Assembly (NCBI GenBank): GCA_016191985.1 | Contig: JACPVB010000055.1 | Span: forward strand, 1 to 8,932 | Source: Chloroflexota bacterium | Lineage (GTDB): Bacteria; Chloroflexota; Anaerolineae; Anaerolineales; Villigracilaceae | Length of the DNA: 8,932 nt | Reading direction: 5' to 3' | In this document: one piece after another, positions 1 through 6,124 of the stretch | How positions within the stretch are numbered: the stretch's first letter is position 1 | Layout of the letters: the number at the start of each line of letters is the position of its first letter | Translations under genes and position numbers: made by a program | The notes under the pieces: model-generated | Database searches by the model: none | Told to the model about the DNA's origin: nothing | Seen by the model: only the letters and a program-made list of their open reading frames with translations

Positions 1-339
1 AGGCGAGAGGCATAAACTGGTGACCAATGTGATGCCAATCGAAGTTGCATCGCCCCCACCGCTGCTTGGCATATACTGCTCCAAACCGGGGATGGGCAGC
101 TGAGGGGAAGTTCCTGTTATCGCATAAATGCCTTGCAGGATTGCTTGAAAAATCCCCGATACCGTCCCAGCAATAAAGACCCAAATGAAGGCAGTCTTCG
201 AGGTTGCATCGAGGGGTTCAGTGATTTCGACAAAGGTCTGTTCGTTGGGCTTGGTAACAGCCTTTATCCAAACTTGAAACCAGCCTGCAGGACCGGGTTT
301 GGATTCCATAATGGGCATATTTGAGGGCATTTGTTCCAT
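1..339 (-). CDS. YIP1-family membrane protein, N-terminal part (gene runs off the left edge)
   Basis: The frame is open from an ATG at 339 to the window edge, giving 113 codons without a stop. The start is supported by an AGGAG ribosome site 8 nt upstream and a possible promoter behind it. The protein has a polar, Pro/Met-rich head (residues 1-20), an amphipathic stretch with PNEQTF (31-36), a hydrophobic segment at about 49-74 (FIWVFIAGTVSGIF) and a Gly/Ser-rich loop (85-100) leading into a second hydrophobic segment. This arrangement resembles YIP1-domain (DUF1282-like) integral membrane proteins of Chloroflexota, which usually have four or five membrane helices. Most of the domain lies outside the window, so the family call rests on the N-terminal part only. 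No enzymatic role is known for bacterial members. It is divergent from the methyltransferase-like operon. Confidence 0.6.
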   Translation of the reverse strand, partial: MEQMPSNMPIMESKPGPAGWFQVWIKAVTKPNEQTFVEITEPLDATSKTAFIWVFIAGTVSGIFQAILQGIYAITGTSPQLPIPGLEQYMPSSGGGDATSIGITLVTSLCLSP

Positions 340-373
340 TTTACATTCTCCTTTTTGATAAATGGTTTATTCA

Positions 374-401
374 ATTGTACCTATTCAAAACAAAAAGTCC
401 A
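374..401 (-). promoter_or_regulatory. Possible sigma70-type promoter for the YIP1-family gene
   Basis: Read on the minus strand, a TGGACT box (396-401; 4 of 6 matches to TTGACA) is followed after 16 nt by TACAAT (374-379; 5 of 6 matches to TATAAT). Transcription would start near 367, leaving a leader of about 28 nt before the ATG at 339. The -35 box lies about 21 bp outside the left end of the 423-574 palindrome. Prediction from sequence only. Confidence 0.45.
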
Positions 402-422
402 GTGGCTGTTAATCCCAATATT

Positions 423-574
423 ATGGCTGTAGCAAAGTCGATTGACAAAATCAGCCTTTGGTACACGGATCATACGGACAACACGGATTCTTTCGCATTT
501 TTATAAAAAACGTCCGTCCGATCCGTGAAATCCGTGTACAAAAAAGGCTTGGTTCCGGACTTTGCAACAGCCAT
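423..574. repeat. 152-bp imperfect palindrome with 17-bp terminal inverted repeats, MITE-like
   Basis: The ends are ATGGCTGTAGCAAAGTC (423-439) and GACTTTGCAACAGCCAT (558-574), which are inverted copies with one mismatch. Inside them, GCCTTTGGTACACGGAT (454-470) mirrors the complement of ATCCGTGTACAAAAAAGGC (530-548). CACGGAT occurs at 464-470 and 482-488, and its complement ATCCGTG at 521-527 and 530-536. ACGGAC (474-479) mirrors GTCCGT (512-517). The centre is an AT-rich palindrome near 497-510. No real reading frame fills the element. Terminal repeats containing GGCTGTTGCAAAG are reminiscent of insertion-sequence ends, so a non-autonomous mobile element is plausible. I saw no convincing target-site duplication. 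It could instead be an extragenic palindromic repeat. Confidence 0.6.
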
Positions 575-583
575 GATTCCAGC

Positions 584-611
584 TTGACTTTGTCTCATGG
601 AGTACTATACT
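584..611 (+). promoter_or_regulatory. Sigma70-type promoter of the methyltransferase-like operon
   Basis: TTGACT (584-589; 5 of 6 matches) and TATACT (606-611; 5 of 6) are separated by 16 nt. Transcription would begin near 616-618, only about 10 nt before the ATG at 627, so the leader would be very short and hold little more than the ribosome site. The -35 box begins 10 bp after the right end of the palindrome. The promoter also shows that the in-frame ATG at 597, which lies inside it, is unlikely to be the start codon. Confidence 0.55.
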
Positions 612-626
612 AAGGCAGGAGGCAAC

Positions 627-1391
627 ATGGAACTCAAAGGTTTGGATGAACTTGACAGGAAACTCCCTGAACTCAATTCAACGGGTGGAAAATTAAAATT
701 TGCGCTTCGCTTTTTGGTTATTTTTGCCATCGTCACAACCTACTTCATCCTCACCGACCAGATTCCCACCTGGACTCTCGACAGCCAGATCGTGGTCATT
801 GCGATTGGCTTCCTGTTCGTCAGCCGCTTCTTCACGAAAAAAGGAATCCTCCTCGAAAAATATGGGGATAAAGCCTACCATCATGCCATCTGGAATTATG
901 CAGTTCCAGGTTTAGCGATCATGCTCGCTGCTGTCGCGCACATCAGCTATATGAACGGGCCTAAATTCACACAACCGGGCATCACAACCGTTCTCACCAT
1001 CCTCGGTTGGTACAACCTCATCGTGGGGGTCGTCCTATGGCTTCGCTCCGCATTGGCATTTGGCTTTGACAATCTCTCCATGATGTATGTTTATTTCCCG
1101 CAGGAGGGTCGGATCGTCAAGTCGAATATTTATAACGTTCTTCGTCATCCCGTTTATGCAGCCATCATTCGCGTGGGGTTTGGGCTGGCATTTCTCAATA
1201 TGGGTATTTACCCAATCACCTTTGCTTTTCTCATGCCGCTCGGCTTCTTCGGCTGGATTCGTCTCGTGGAGGAAAAGGAATTGATCGAGCGAATTCCAAA
1301 CTACATCGAATACCGCAAACAGACGCCCGCCTTTTGGGCGCGGATCAAGGATCTGCCGGGTTTCTTCAAGTTCTTACTCACAGGAGAATAA
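627..1391 (+). CDS. Isoprenylcysteine carboxyl methyltransferase-like / phospholipid methyltransferase-like membrane protein
   Basis: A 254-residue polytopic membrane protein. Hydrophobic segments are visible near residues 27-43, 54-67, 92-107, 119-140 and 178-210. The C-terminal half carries the signature of the ICMT/PEMT group: NVLRHPVYAA (170-179) with the RHP triplet, then an EEKELIERIPNYIEYRKQTP block (215-234) with the paired acidic residues and the two tyrosines. In known members these regions bind S-adenosylmethionine at the membrane face; the methyl acceptor cannot be told from sequence. I chose ATG 627 because AGGAGG sits just upstream; the ATG at 597 has no ribosome site and overlaps the -35/-10 spacer. 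The next gene starts 3 nt after the stop, with its ribosome site inside this gene's end, so the two are co-transcribed. Bacteria usually lack prenylated protein targets, so a lipid or small-molecule acceptor is more likely (inference). Confidence 0.75.
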   Translation: MELKGLDELDRKLPELNSTGGKLKFALRFLVIFAIVTTYFILTDQIPTWTLDSQIVVIAIGFLFVSRFFTKKGILLEKYGDKAYHHAIWNYAVPGLAIMLAAVAHISYMNGPKFTQPGITTVLTILGWYNLIVGVVLWLRSALAFGFDNLSMMYVYFPQEGRIVKSNIYNVLRHPVYAAIIRVGFGLAFLNMGIYPITFAFLMPLGFFGWIRLVEEKELIERIPNYIEYRKQTPAFWARIKDLPGFFKFLLTGE

Positions 1392-1394
1392 CCC

Positions 1395-1877
1395 ATGCAG
1401 GTTTTTGAAAAACGACCAGGCGCGCTTCTTAAATTTTTCTTCAAAGTCCCGCTCTGGATTCACAAACTTGGTTTCGGTGGCTGGGAGCGGCTGATCGGCG
1501 CGCAATGGATGCTCATTACCACCACAGGCCGAAAGACCGGGAAACGCCGCGAAGCCATGGTGGACGTGATGGACTACGATCAGACGACCGATACCTATTA
1601 CATTGAAGCCGCCTACGGCGTCCGCGCGGATTGGTACAGGAATATAAAAAGCAACCCCATCTTTCATGCACAGGTCGGGCGCAGAAAATTCAAAGCTCGC
1701 GCAGAAGAACTTTCCAATGAAGACACTGGCGAAATGCTTGTTCAATTCTATCGTCGCAAACCCGCCTACACCCATTCCGTGATGGCAATGGTGGGGATAA
1801 AGTTCAAAGAGGAAGACGAACTGCGCGAACTTGGGAAAAATCTGATGTTACTTTCCGTCAAACCTGAAAAGGAATAA
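1395..1877 (+). CDS. Nitroreductase family deazaflavin (F420)-dependent oxidoreductase, Ddn-like
   Basis: A 160-residue protein with the hallmark of the F420-binding split beta-barrel family: a strand ending in MLITTTGRKTGKRR (39-52), followed by DVMDYDQ, then a YGVRADWYRNIKSNP block (74-88) and HAQVGRRKF (91-99). The TTGRKTGK loop and the W-Y-N-NP region correspond to parts that bind the cofactor in Mycobacterium Ddn and relatives. Members use reduced F420, and some bind FMN, heme or other cofactors, to reduce quinones, nitro compounds or other electrophiles. The substrate here is unknown. An AGGAGAA ribosome site overlaps the end of the preceding gene. The middle position in a three-gene operon with a methyltransferase-like protein and an NAD(P) oxidoreductase suggests a shared small-molecule or lipid pathway (inference). 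Cofactor specificity for F420 is not proven by sequence alone. Confidence 0.8.
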   Translation: MQVFEKRPGALLKFFFKVPLWIHKLGFGGWERLIGAQWMLITTTGRKTGKRREAMVDVMDYDQTTDTYYIEAAYGVRADWYRNIKSNPIFHAQVGRRKFKARAEELSNEDTGEMLVQFYRRKPAYTHSVMAMVGIKFKEEDELRELGKNLMLLSVKPEKE

Positions 1878-1884
1878 ATATCAA

Positions 1885-2988
1885 ATGGCAACAATACTAA
1901 TTCTGGGTGGGTATGGATATACAGGCAAGTTCCTTGTCAAACATTTGCTTGCACAAACAGACGCAGACATCATCATCGCTGGGCGGAATTTGGAAAAGGC
2001 AAAATGCTTTGCGGATGAATTAAACGATTCGCGTGTGACCGTGAGACAAGTGGATGCCTCCAACTACAACAGCCTGGTGCAGGCGCTTCAGCCTTCAACT
2101 TCGCTCAGACCAAACCTCTGCCTGGTCGCCGCCCCAACCACCCACCACGCTGAGACAGTGATCCGTGCCTGTCTTGATGCGCATGTGGATTATTTGGATG
2201 TGCAATATTCTTCCAAAAAATTGAGCGCGTTGCACGCCGCCGAAAATGAAATCAAAAACGCCGGGCTTTGCTTTGTCACCGAAGCAGGCTATCACCCCGG
2301 TCTCCCCGCCGCGCTTATTCGTTATGCCGCTACAAAACTAGACTGCATTGAGTCCGCGCTCACGGCTGGCTACCTCGCCATGAAGGAGATTCCCTACACC
2401 GAGGCCGTGGATGAACTCATGGAGGCTTTTCTCGAATATCAGGCCCAGGTTTACAAAAACGGCGCGTGGACAAAACCGTCTCAGTGGGACATGCGTTCCT
2501 TCGATTTTGGCAAAGACCTCGGCAAACGCACCTGCTACTCCATGTTCTTTGAAGAATTGCGAAATTTACCAAACATCTACCCGTCCCTCAAGGAAGCAGG
2601 CTTTTACATCTCAGGCTCAAACTGGCTGGCAGACCTCATCGTCACTCCGCTGGTTTTTGTTGGGATCAAACTTGCGCCGAAACGCGGCATTCGTCCGCTT
2701 GGGAAGCTGATGTGGTGGGCCATGGGAAAGTCCAAGCCGCCCTATCTGGTGGCGCTCAAGGTGGAAGCGAAAGGTCAACGAAACGGCAAACAGGCCGAGG
2801 CGCAGATACGAATCGCGCATCCCGATGGATATGAACTTACCGCGATTCCCGTCGTCGCTTATCTGCTTCAATATCTTGATAGCTCCGCGGGAAAACCTGG
2901 CCTCCACCTGATGGGTCACATCGCCGAGCCCGTGCGGCTATTCAAGGATATGCAAAAAATGGGCGCGGAGGTTATCGAATCGCCATAG
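1885..2988 (+). CDS. Saccharopine dehydrogenase-like NAD(P)-dependent oxidoreductase
   Basis: A 367-residue protein that opens with a Rossmann fold: ILILGGYGYTGKFLVKHLL (4-22) is the glycine-rich dinucleotide loop, AGRN (32-35) ends the second strand, and VDASN (56-60) matches the adenine-contacting region. CLVAAPTTHHAETVIRACL (79-97) and TEAGYHPGLPAALIRYA (132-148) fit the saccharopine dehydrogenase-like group (NADP-binding domain plus catalytic domain). The C-terminal half has hydrophobic patches around residues 250-285. Saccharopine reductase-like proteins also act on lipids and other substrates, so lysine breakdown should not be assumed: no partner lysine gene is present. An AAGGAA ribosome site precedes the ATG, 7 nt after the previous stop. 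It is the last gene of the rightward operon. Confidence 0.75.
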   Translation: MATILILGGYGYTGKFLVKHLLAQTDADIIIAGRNLEKAKCFADELNDSRVTVRQVDASNYNSLVQALQPSTSLRPNLCLVAAPTTHHAETVIRACLDAHVDYLDVQYSSKKLSALHAAENEIKNAGLCFVTEAGYHPGLPAALIRYAATKLDCIESALTAGYLAMKEIPYTEAVDELMEAFLEYQAQVYKNGAWTKPSQWDMRSFDFGKDLGKRTCYSMFFEELRNLPNIYPSLKEAGFYISGSNWLADLIVTPLVFVGIKLAPKRGIRPLGKLMWWAMGKSKPPYLVALKVEAKGQRNGKQAEAQIRIAHPDGYELTAIPVVAYLLQYLDSSAGKPGLHLMGHIAEPVRLFKDMQKMGAEVIESP

Positions 2989-2994
2989 TCATTC

Positions 2995-3043
2995 TGCTCC
3001 CGCCGCAGTCCCTTGCGGAGCACCCTGCGGGCGGCGGCGGGGA
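2995..3043. terminator. GC-rich inverted repeat between convergent genes, possible bidirectional terminator
   Basis: CCCGCCGC (2999-3006) can pair with GCGGCGGG near 3034-3041, enclosing a loop that itself contains CCGCAG (3003-3008) and CTGCGG (3025-3030). A competing fold pairs TGCTCC (2995-3000) with GGAGCA (3017-3022). It lies in the 63-nt gap between two convergent stop codons, the usual place for a shared terminator. No proper T-run follows on either strand, so it may be a GC-rich extragenic repeat or a rho-independent site of poor quality. Confidence 0.4.
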
Positions 3044-3051
3044 AAATGGGA

Positions 3052-3873
3052 TTATTGAATCTCCCGATCATTTTTCCACGTCACGGATTTCACATCCGCA
3101 GTTTCATTCAATAATTTTGTCAAAACAGATTCGACAATTTTCACATCCCCTGAGGTAAAAATTTGGATATTACTTTGGGCCGTTGACGGATTCAACATCC
3201 CCCCCGCCTCCAGCAAACGTTTGGCCTGCTTCGCCACCGAGGGAGCGGGGTCTATCACCCGAACATTTTCTCCCACGATCCGCTCGATCAGCGGAATCAC
3301 AAACGGATAGTGCGTGCATCCCAGAACAACCGTATCGATATTTTTTTCCAGCATGGGAAGCAGAGCCTCTTCAAGGATTGCGCGCGTCTTCGGTGATTCC
3401 AAATCCCCCGCTTCAATTTGAGTGACCAGTCCCGGACACGTGTGTTGAAATAATTCCACACCCGCGCCAAAACGCTCCACCACCGAAGCATACAAAGCAC
3501 CCTGAAAGGTGGCAGGCGTCGCCAGCACACCCACTCTGCCCGTCTGCGTCTTCTCTGCCGCAGGCTTGACTGCAGGCTCCATACCCACAAATTGAATATT
3601 GGGAAAAGTCTCCCGCAGATATTTCAACGCCGCCGCCGAAGCTGTATTACAAGCCACAACAATAATTTTGGAATCGAGTCTGAGCAGGAATTTTGTAATC
3701 CCCTCTGAAAAATTCTGGATCTGCTCCATCGAGCGCGGACCGTACGGCACATGTCCCTGATCGCCGAAGTAGATGATATTTTCGGCGGGCATCAATTTGC
3801 AAATCTCGCGCAGGACGGAAAGTCCGCCCACACCTGAATCGAACACACCGATGGGATGTTCTTGATTCGTCAT
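3052..3873 (-). CDS. murI: Glutamate racemase
   Basis: Interconverts L- and D-glutamate in the cytoplasm, supplying D-glutamate for the peptidoglycan stem peptide; no cofactor is needed. The 273 residues match the usual family length. The N-terminal substrate loop IGVFDSGVGGLSVLRE (8-23) is followed by YFGDQGHVPYGPRS (35-48). The two catalytic cysteines are Cys75 in VVACNTASA and Cys186 in VLGCTHYP, each in its conserved motif, so the enzyme should be active. The start ATG overlaps the stop of the upstream hydrolase by 4 nt (ATGA), pointing to translational coupling. It is the last gene of the leftward operon and faces the oxidoreductase operon across a GC-rich hairpin. The C-terminus extends about ten polar residues past the last recognisable block, with nothing unusual in them. 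Confidence 0.97.
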   Translation of the reverse strand: MTNQEHPIGVFDSGVGGLSVLREICKLMPAENIIYFGDQGHVPYGPRSMEQIQNFSEGITKFLLRLDSKIIVVACNTASAAALKYLRETFPNIQFVGMEPAVKPAAEKTQTGRVGVLATPATFQGALYASVVERFGAGVELFQHTCPGLVTQIEAGDLESPKTRAILEEALLPMLEKNIDTVVLGCTHYPFVIPLIERIVGENVRVIDPAPSVAKQAKRLLEAGGMLNPSTAQSNIQIFTSGDVKIVESVLTKLLNETADVKSVTWKNDREIQ

Positions 3874-4829
3874 TTTGAATTCACAAAATCCAGTGCGCGC
3901 ACCAATGCCGCATCATAAGCGGAGTTGTAATCATGCGTCGCACCAGGAACAGTTTCTAATTCACAGGCGATTCCCGCGGATCTTAGTTTTTCGGCAAACG
4001 CCCGAATTTCATCTGGCTCGATATCAACATCTTTTTCGCCAACGATGAAATAAGCGCGCAAGCCACGGTCATGGGCGGAGGGAAGCAGGTTTTCCAATTC
4101 ATCCGGTGCATCGCCAAAGGGAATGGCGGGGCCATTGGCAATAAAGCCACGCACATTTAATTCACCCATCAACGCCATTTGGATGGCGATAAAACCACCC
4201 ATTGAATGTCCTGCCAAAATGATGTGGCTTGTGTCAAATGACCTATCTTTTTTGAGGTTTTCAAGAACGGCTTTTACATCAGCAAAGGAAGCTTCCAGGT
4301 CATCCCAAATAAACGCGCCTTTGAACATGGCCTGTGACGATTGCGGAATTGCCAGGACAAATCCTTTTTTTACAGACTCCTGCCAAAAAGGAAGGGTATC
4401 AAACGCCATGCGCTGATTTCCATGCAGGGCAATCAAGAGAGGGGATTTTTCAGAATGATTTTCAGGAAGGTATTTTAAAAGGACAGGTTCTTTTGAAGGC
4501 GCATCTTTTTCCTGCAAAGCCAGTGATTCTGCAACGATCCGCTCAAAATCTTCATCACCTTGTAAAGCCTGAAAGGACGGCGTCATACGCCACATCATTT
4601 CCCCGTACCACAAGCCATCGGACAGGCATTTCTCGACCACCTGGTAAACCTGCGCTCGATCCTCCAACCGCGCGGCGGAGCACATTTTCCAGTAATCTAC
4701 CAATGGACGTTCCTTTGGGAAGCCTGCGCCTTCACGGGAAATCAAATCCAGCGCCTGTTGATATTCCTTGTTTTGGAAGTGAACGATCATTTGTTGATTC
4801 AATTCAGCATACGTGGAAAACGACATCAT
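3870..4829 (-). CDS. Alpha/beta hydrolase with helical N-terminal region (esterase/phospholipase type)
   Basis: A 319-residue protein. Residues 1-110 form a helical, TPR-like region (KEYQQALDLI, then DYWKMCSAARLEDRAQVYQVVEKCL). Residues 115-319 are an alpha/beta hydrolase: LIALHGNQ (132-139) supplies the oxyanion-hole region, GHSMGG (207-212) places the nucleophile at Ser209, VGEKDVDI (263-270) holds the likely acid (Asp267 or Asp269), and PGATHDY (295-301) gives His299. The triad is complete and there is no signal peptide, so it should be an active cytoplasmic hydrolase resembling carboxylesterases or PHB depolymerase/phospholipase-like enzymes; the substrate is unknown. Two tandem ATGs (4829 and 4826) follow a GGAG site: the first overlaps the preceding stop by 4 nt, the second by 1 nt and has the better spacing. 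Its stop overlaps murI by 4 nt. Confidence 0.8.
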   Translation of the reverse strand: MMSFSTYAELNQQMIVHFQNKEYQQALDLISREGAGFPKERPLVDYWKMCSAARLEDRAQVYQVVEKCLSDGLWYGEMMWRMTPSFQALQGDEDFERIVAESLALQEKDAPSKEPVLLKYLPENHSEKSPLLIALHGNQRMAFDTLPFWQESVKKGFVLAIPQSSQAMFKGAFIWDDLEASFADVKAVLENLKKDRSFDTSHIILAGHSMGGFIAIQMALMGELNVRGFIANGPAIPFGDAPDELENLLPSAHDRGLRAYFIVGEKDVDIEPDEIRAFAEKLRSAGIACELETVPGATHDYNSAYDAALVRALDFVNSK

Positions 4830-5293
4830 GACTCTCCTTTTGGGTTGGCGGCTGGTTTTCGACGGACATAAAGCAACTTCTCCACCTGGGCAATAATCTC
4901 TCCATCTTCACCCAATACATTCACAGAGAAAGTTGGTTCGATTTTACCTTCCCGATCTGCATCTGCACGGATCTGTACCACCCGTTCCGCAGGGATGTGA
5001 AAACGGGCCTTCACTTTTCCACGCCCGGGGCGCTTGAATTGGATACTGGCCGCCTTATCCCAAACGATGTAATCAGGCCCAAGAAGCCGCATTAAAATCA
5101 ACATGAACCAGGGGTCGCACATCGCATAGAGGGAGCCTCCAAAGTGCACACCCACAAGATTGGTGTTGAAAATGGTTAATTTCATTTCAACATCCACCGT
5201 GCGTTCATCAATGGAGCGAGAACGGATACCCGCCCCAACAAACGGCGGGTACATGTTGATAAATTTTTCAAGAAGTCGTTGACGCAGATTCAT
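4826..5293 (-). CDS. DUF4442 hot-dog-fold protein (thioesterase-like)
   Basis: A 155-residue protein of the hot-dog superfamily. The segment TNLVGVHFGGSLYAMCDPWFMLILMRLLG (44-72) is characteristic of DUF4442: the buried helix of the fold begins at HFGGSLYAM, and an Asp (residue 60) sits at the place where related acyl-CoA thioesterases keep an acidic residue. IQFKRPGRGKVKARFHI (84-100) forms the following strands. Relatives are thought to act on acyl-CoA or acyl-ACP thioesters, but for DUF4442 itself no reaction is well established. The gene starts 12 nt after the C26 peptidase stop without a clear Shine-Dalgarno sequence, so coupling is likely, and its stop overlaps the hydrolase start. A thioesterase-like protein next to an esterase-like hydrolase suggests a lipid-related step (inference). 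Confidence 0.8.
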   Translation of the reverse strand: MNLRQRLLEKFINMYPPFVGAGIRSRSIDERTVDVEMKLTIFNTNLVGVHFGGSLYAMCDPWFMLILMRLLGPDYIVWDKAASIQFKRPGRGKVKARFHIPAERVVQIRADADREGKIEPTFSVNVLGEDGEIIAQVEKLLYVRRKPAANPKGES

Positions 5294-5305
5294 TATCGAA
5301 TAAGT

Positions 5306-6022
5306 CTATTTCCCCGAGGCATCCACAAAGGACTTGAACAATCTCTGCATGGCAGGCTGGTCTGTCAGCCATTCGGGGTGCCATTGCACGGCCACCGCAT
5401 AGGGATGATCTGGGATTTCAATGACTTCCACCAAGCCATCGGGGGCATGGCCTGCGATTTTTAAACCTGGCGCAATGTCTTTTAATCCCTGGTGGTGCAA
5501 ACTGTTGACGTTTAACAGAGTCTCGCCAAAGATTTCAGCGGAGCGGGTGGTCTCGTCCACATTCACGGGGTGGACGAGGGTTCGGCGCAAGTCGCCGGGG
5601 TAGGCATGGTCGAGCGCGCCCTTCATCTGGTCATAAATATGGGTATAAAGCGTGCCACCCAGGGCCACGTTCATCACCTGTGCGCCGCGGCAGATTCCAA
5701 GAATTGGTTTGCCATCGTGGACGGCGGTTCGCATCAAACTGATCTCGGTAGTATCCCGCGCATCGTCCACCTCACCAATTCTCGGGTGGTCGGAGCCGTT
5801 GAAATGTTTGAGAGAAATATCCCCGCCCCCGGAGAAGAGAATGCCTTTAAGTCGGGAGTACAAGTCGAGGAAGTCTTCTTCAGGCAAAATTTCAGGGATT
5901 AAAACAGGCAGGCCGCCCGCCTGCACGATGGCGTTGATGTACGAGTGTTGAAGCGCGGTCAGCGGATGCCCATCCGCATCCCTGCCGTTGCGGGTTGTAA
6001 TACCGATCATTGGTTTTGACAT
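5306..6022 (-). CDS. Peptidase C26 family, gamma-glutamyl-gamma-aminobutyrate hydrolase (PuuD)-like class I amidotransferase
   Basis: A 238-residue cytoplasmic hydrolase of the class I glutamine amidotransferase fold. It opens with PMIGITTRNGRD (4-15), then LKGILFSGGGDIS (58-70). The nucleophile is Cys111 in the elbow GICRGAQVMN (109-118). VNSLHHQGLKD (172-182) is the family's second signature, and AVQWHPEW (211-218) holds the catalytic His215 and Glu217. The triad is complete. Family members cleave gamma-glutamyl amides such as gamma-glutamyl-GABA (putrescine breakdown) or related peptides; no puu genes are nearby, so the true substrate is open. The ATG follows GGAG at a 7-nt spacing. It is the first gene of the leftward operon that ends in murI, so a link to gamma-glutamyl or D-glutamate metabolism is possible (inference). 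It lies just downstream of the rplS terminator. Confidence 0.88.
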   Translation of the reverse strand: MSKPMIGITTRNGRDADGHPLTALQHSYINAIVQAGGLPVLIPEILPEEDFLDLYSRLKGILFSGGGDISLKHFNGSDHPRIGEVDDARDTTEISLMRTAVHDGKPILGICRGAQVMNVALGGTLYTHIYDQMKGALDHAYPGDLRRTLVHPVNVDETTRSAEIFGETLLNVNSLHHQGLKDIAPGLKIAGHAPDGLVEVIEIPDHPYAVAVQWHPEWLTDQPAMQRLFKSFVDASGK

Positions 6023-6039
6023 GACAACTCCAAAATATA

Positions 6040-6074
6040 AAAACCCTAAGGGCCTTGAAGACCATTAGGGTTTT
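6040..6074 (-). terminator. Rho-independent terminator downstream of rplS
   Basis: AAAACCCTAA (6065-6074 read on the minus strand) and TTAGGGTTTT (6040-6049 on the same strand) form a perfect 10-bp stem around a 15-nt loop that is itself partly self-complementary (GGTCTT with AGGCC). A T-rich tract, TTTTTATATTTT, follows on the minus strand. It should end the rplS transcript about 50 nt after the stop, and it lies within the leader of the C26 peptidase gene, so it may work as an attenuator. Confidence 0.75.
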
Positions 6075-6081
6075 ATCTCCT

Positions 6082-6105
6082 GTAGGGCTTTCCAAAAAAC
6101 CCTGC
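6082..6105 (-). other. Second hairpin between rplS and the terminator
   Basis: On the minus strand GCAGGGTTTT pairs with AAAGCCCTAC (9 of 10 positions, counting one G-T pair) around a TTGG loop. There is no T-run directly after it. Its GGGTTTT arm (6096-6102 region) could instead pair with the AAAACCC arm of the downstream terminator, giving a mutually exclusive fold. It may stabilise the rplS mRNA end or take part in attenuation. Confidence 0.45.
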
Positions 6106-6124
6106 TGGTTAATGTATCGAACCT

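Noticed and set aside
133..506. Two plus-strand frames (133-324 and 321-506)
   Set aside because: The first is antisense to the YIP1-family gene, the second runs across the promoter and palindrome; neither has a ribosome site or family resemblance.
464..536. CRISPR array suggested by repeated CACGGAT/ATCCGTG
   Set aside because: The copies are short, in both orientations and unevenly spaced, with no spacers of constant length; they belong to one palindrome.
597..599. ATG at 597 as start of the methyltransferase-like gene
   Set aside because: It lies between the -35 and -10 boxes of the likely promoter and lacks a ribosome site, whereas ATG 627 follows AGGAGG.
4334..4831. 165-codon plus-strand frame opposite the alpha/beta hydrolase
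   Set aside because: It is antisense to a gene with a complete catalytic triad and overlapping neighbours, and its product has no recognisable domain.
5892..6095. Small minus-strand frame over the rplS-C26 gap, considered as a leader peptide
   Set aside because: It runs on through the 5' end of the C26 gene in another frame, and an internal ATG after AGGAG has long spacing. It has no stop near the terminator, so a leader-peptide role is not supported.
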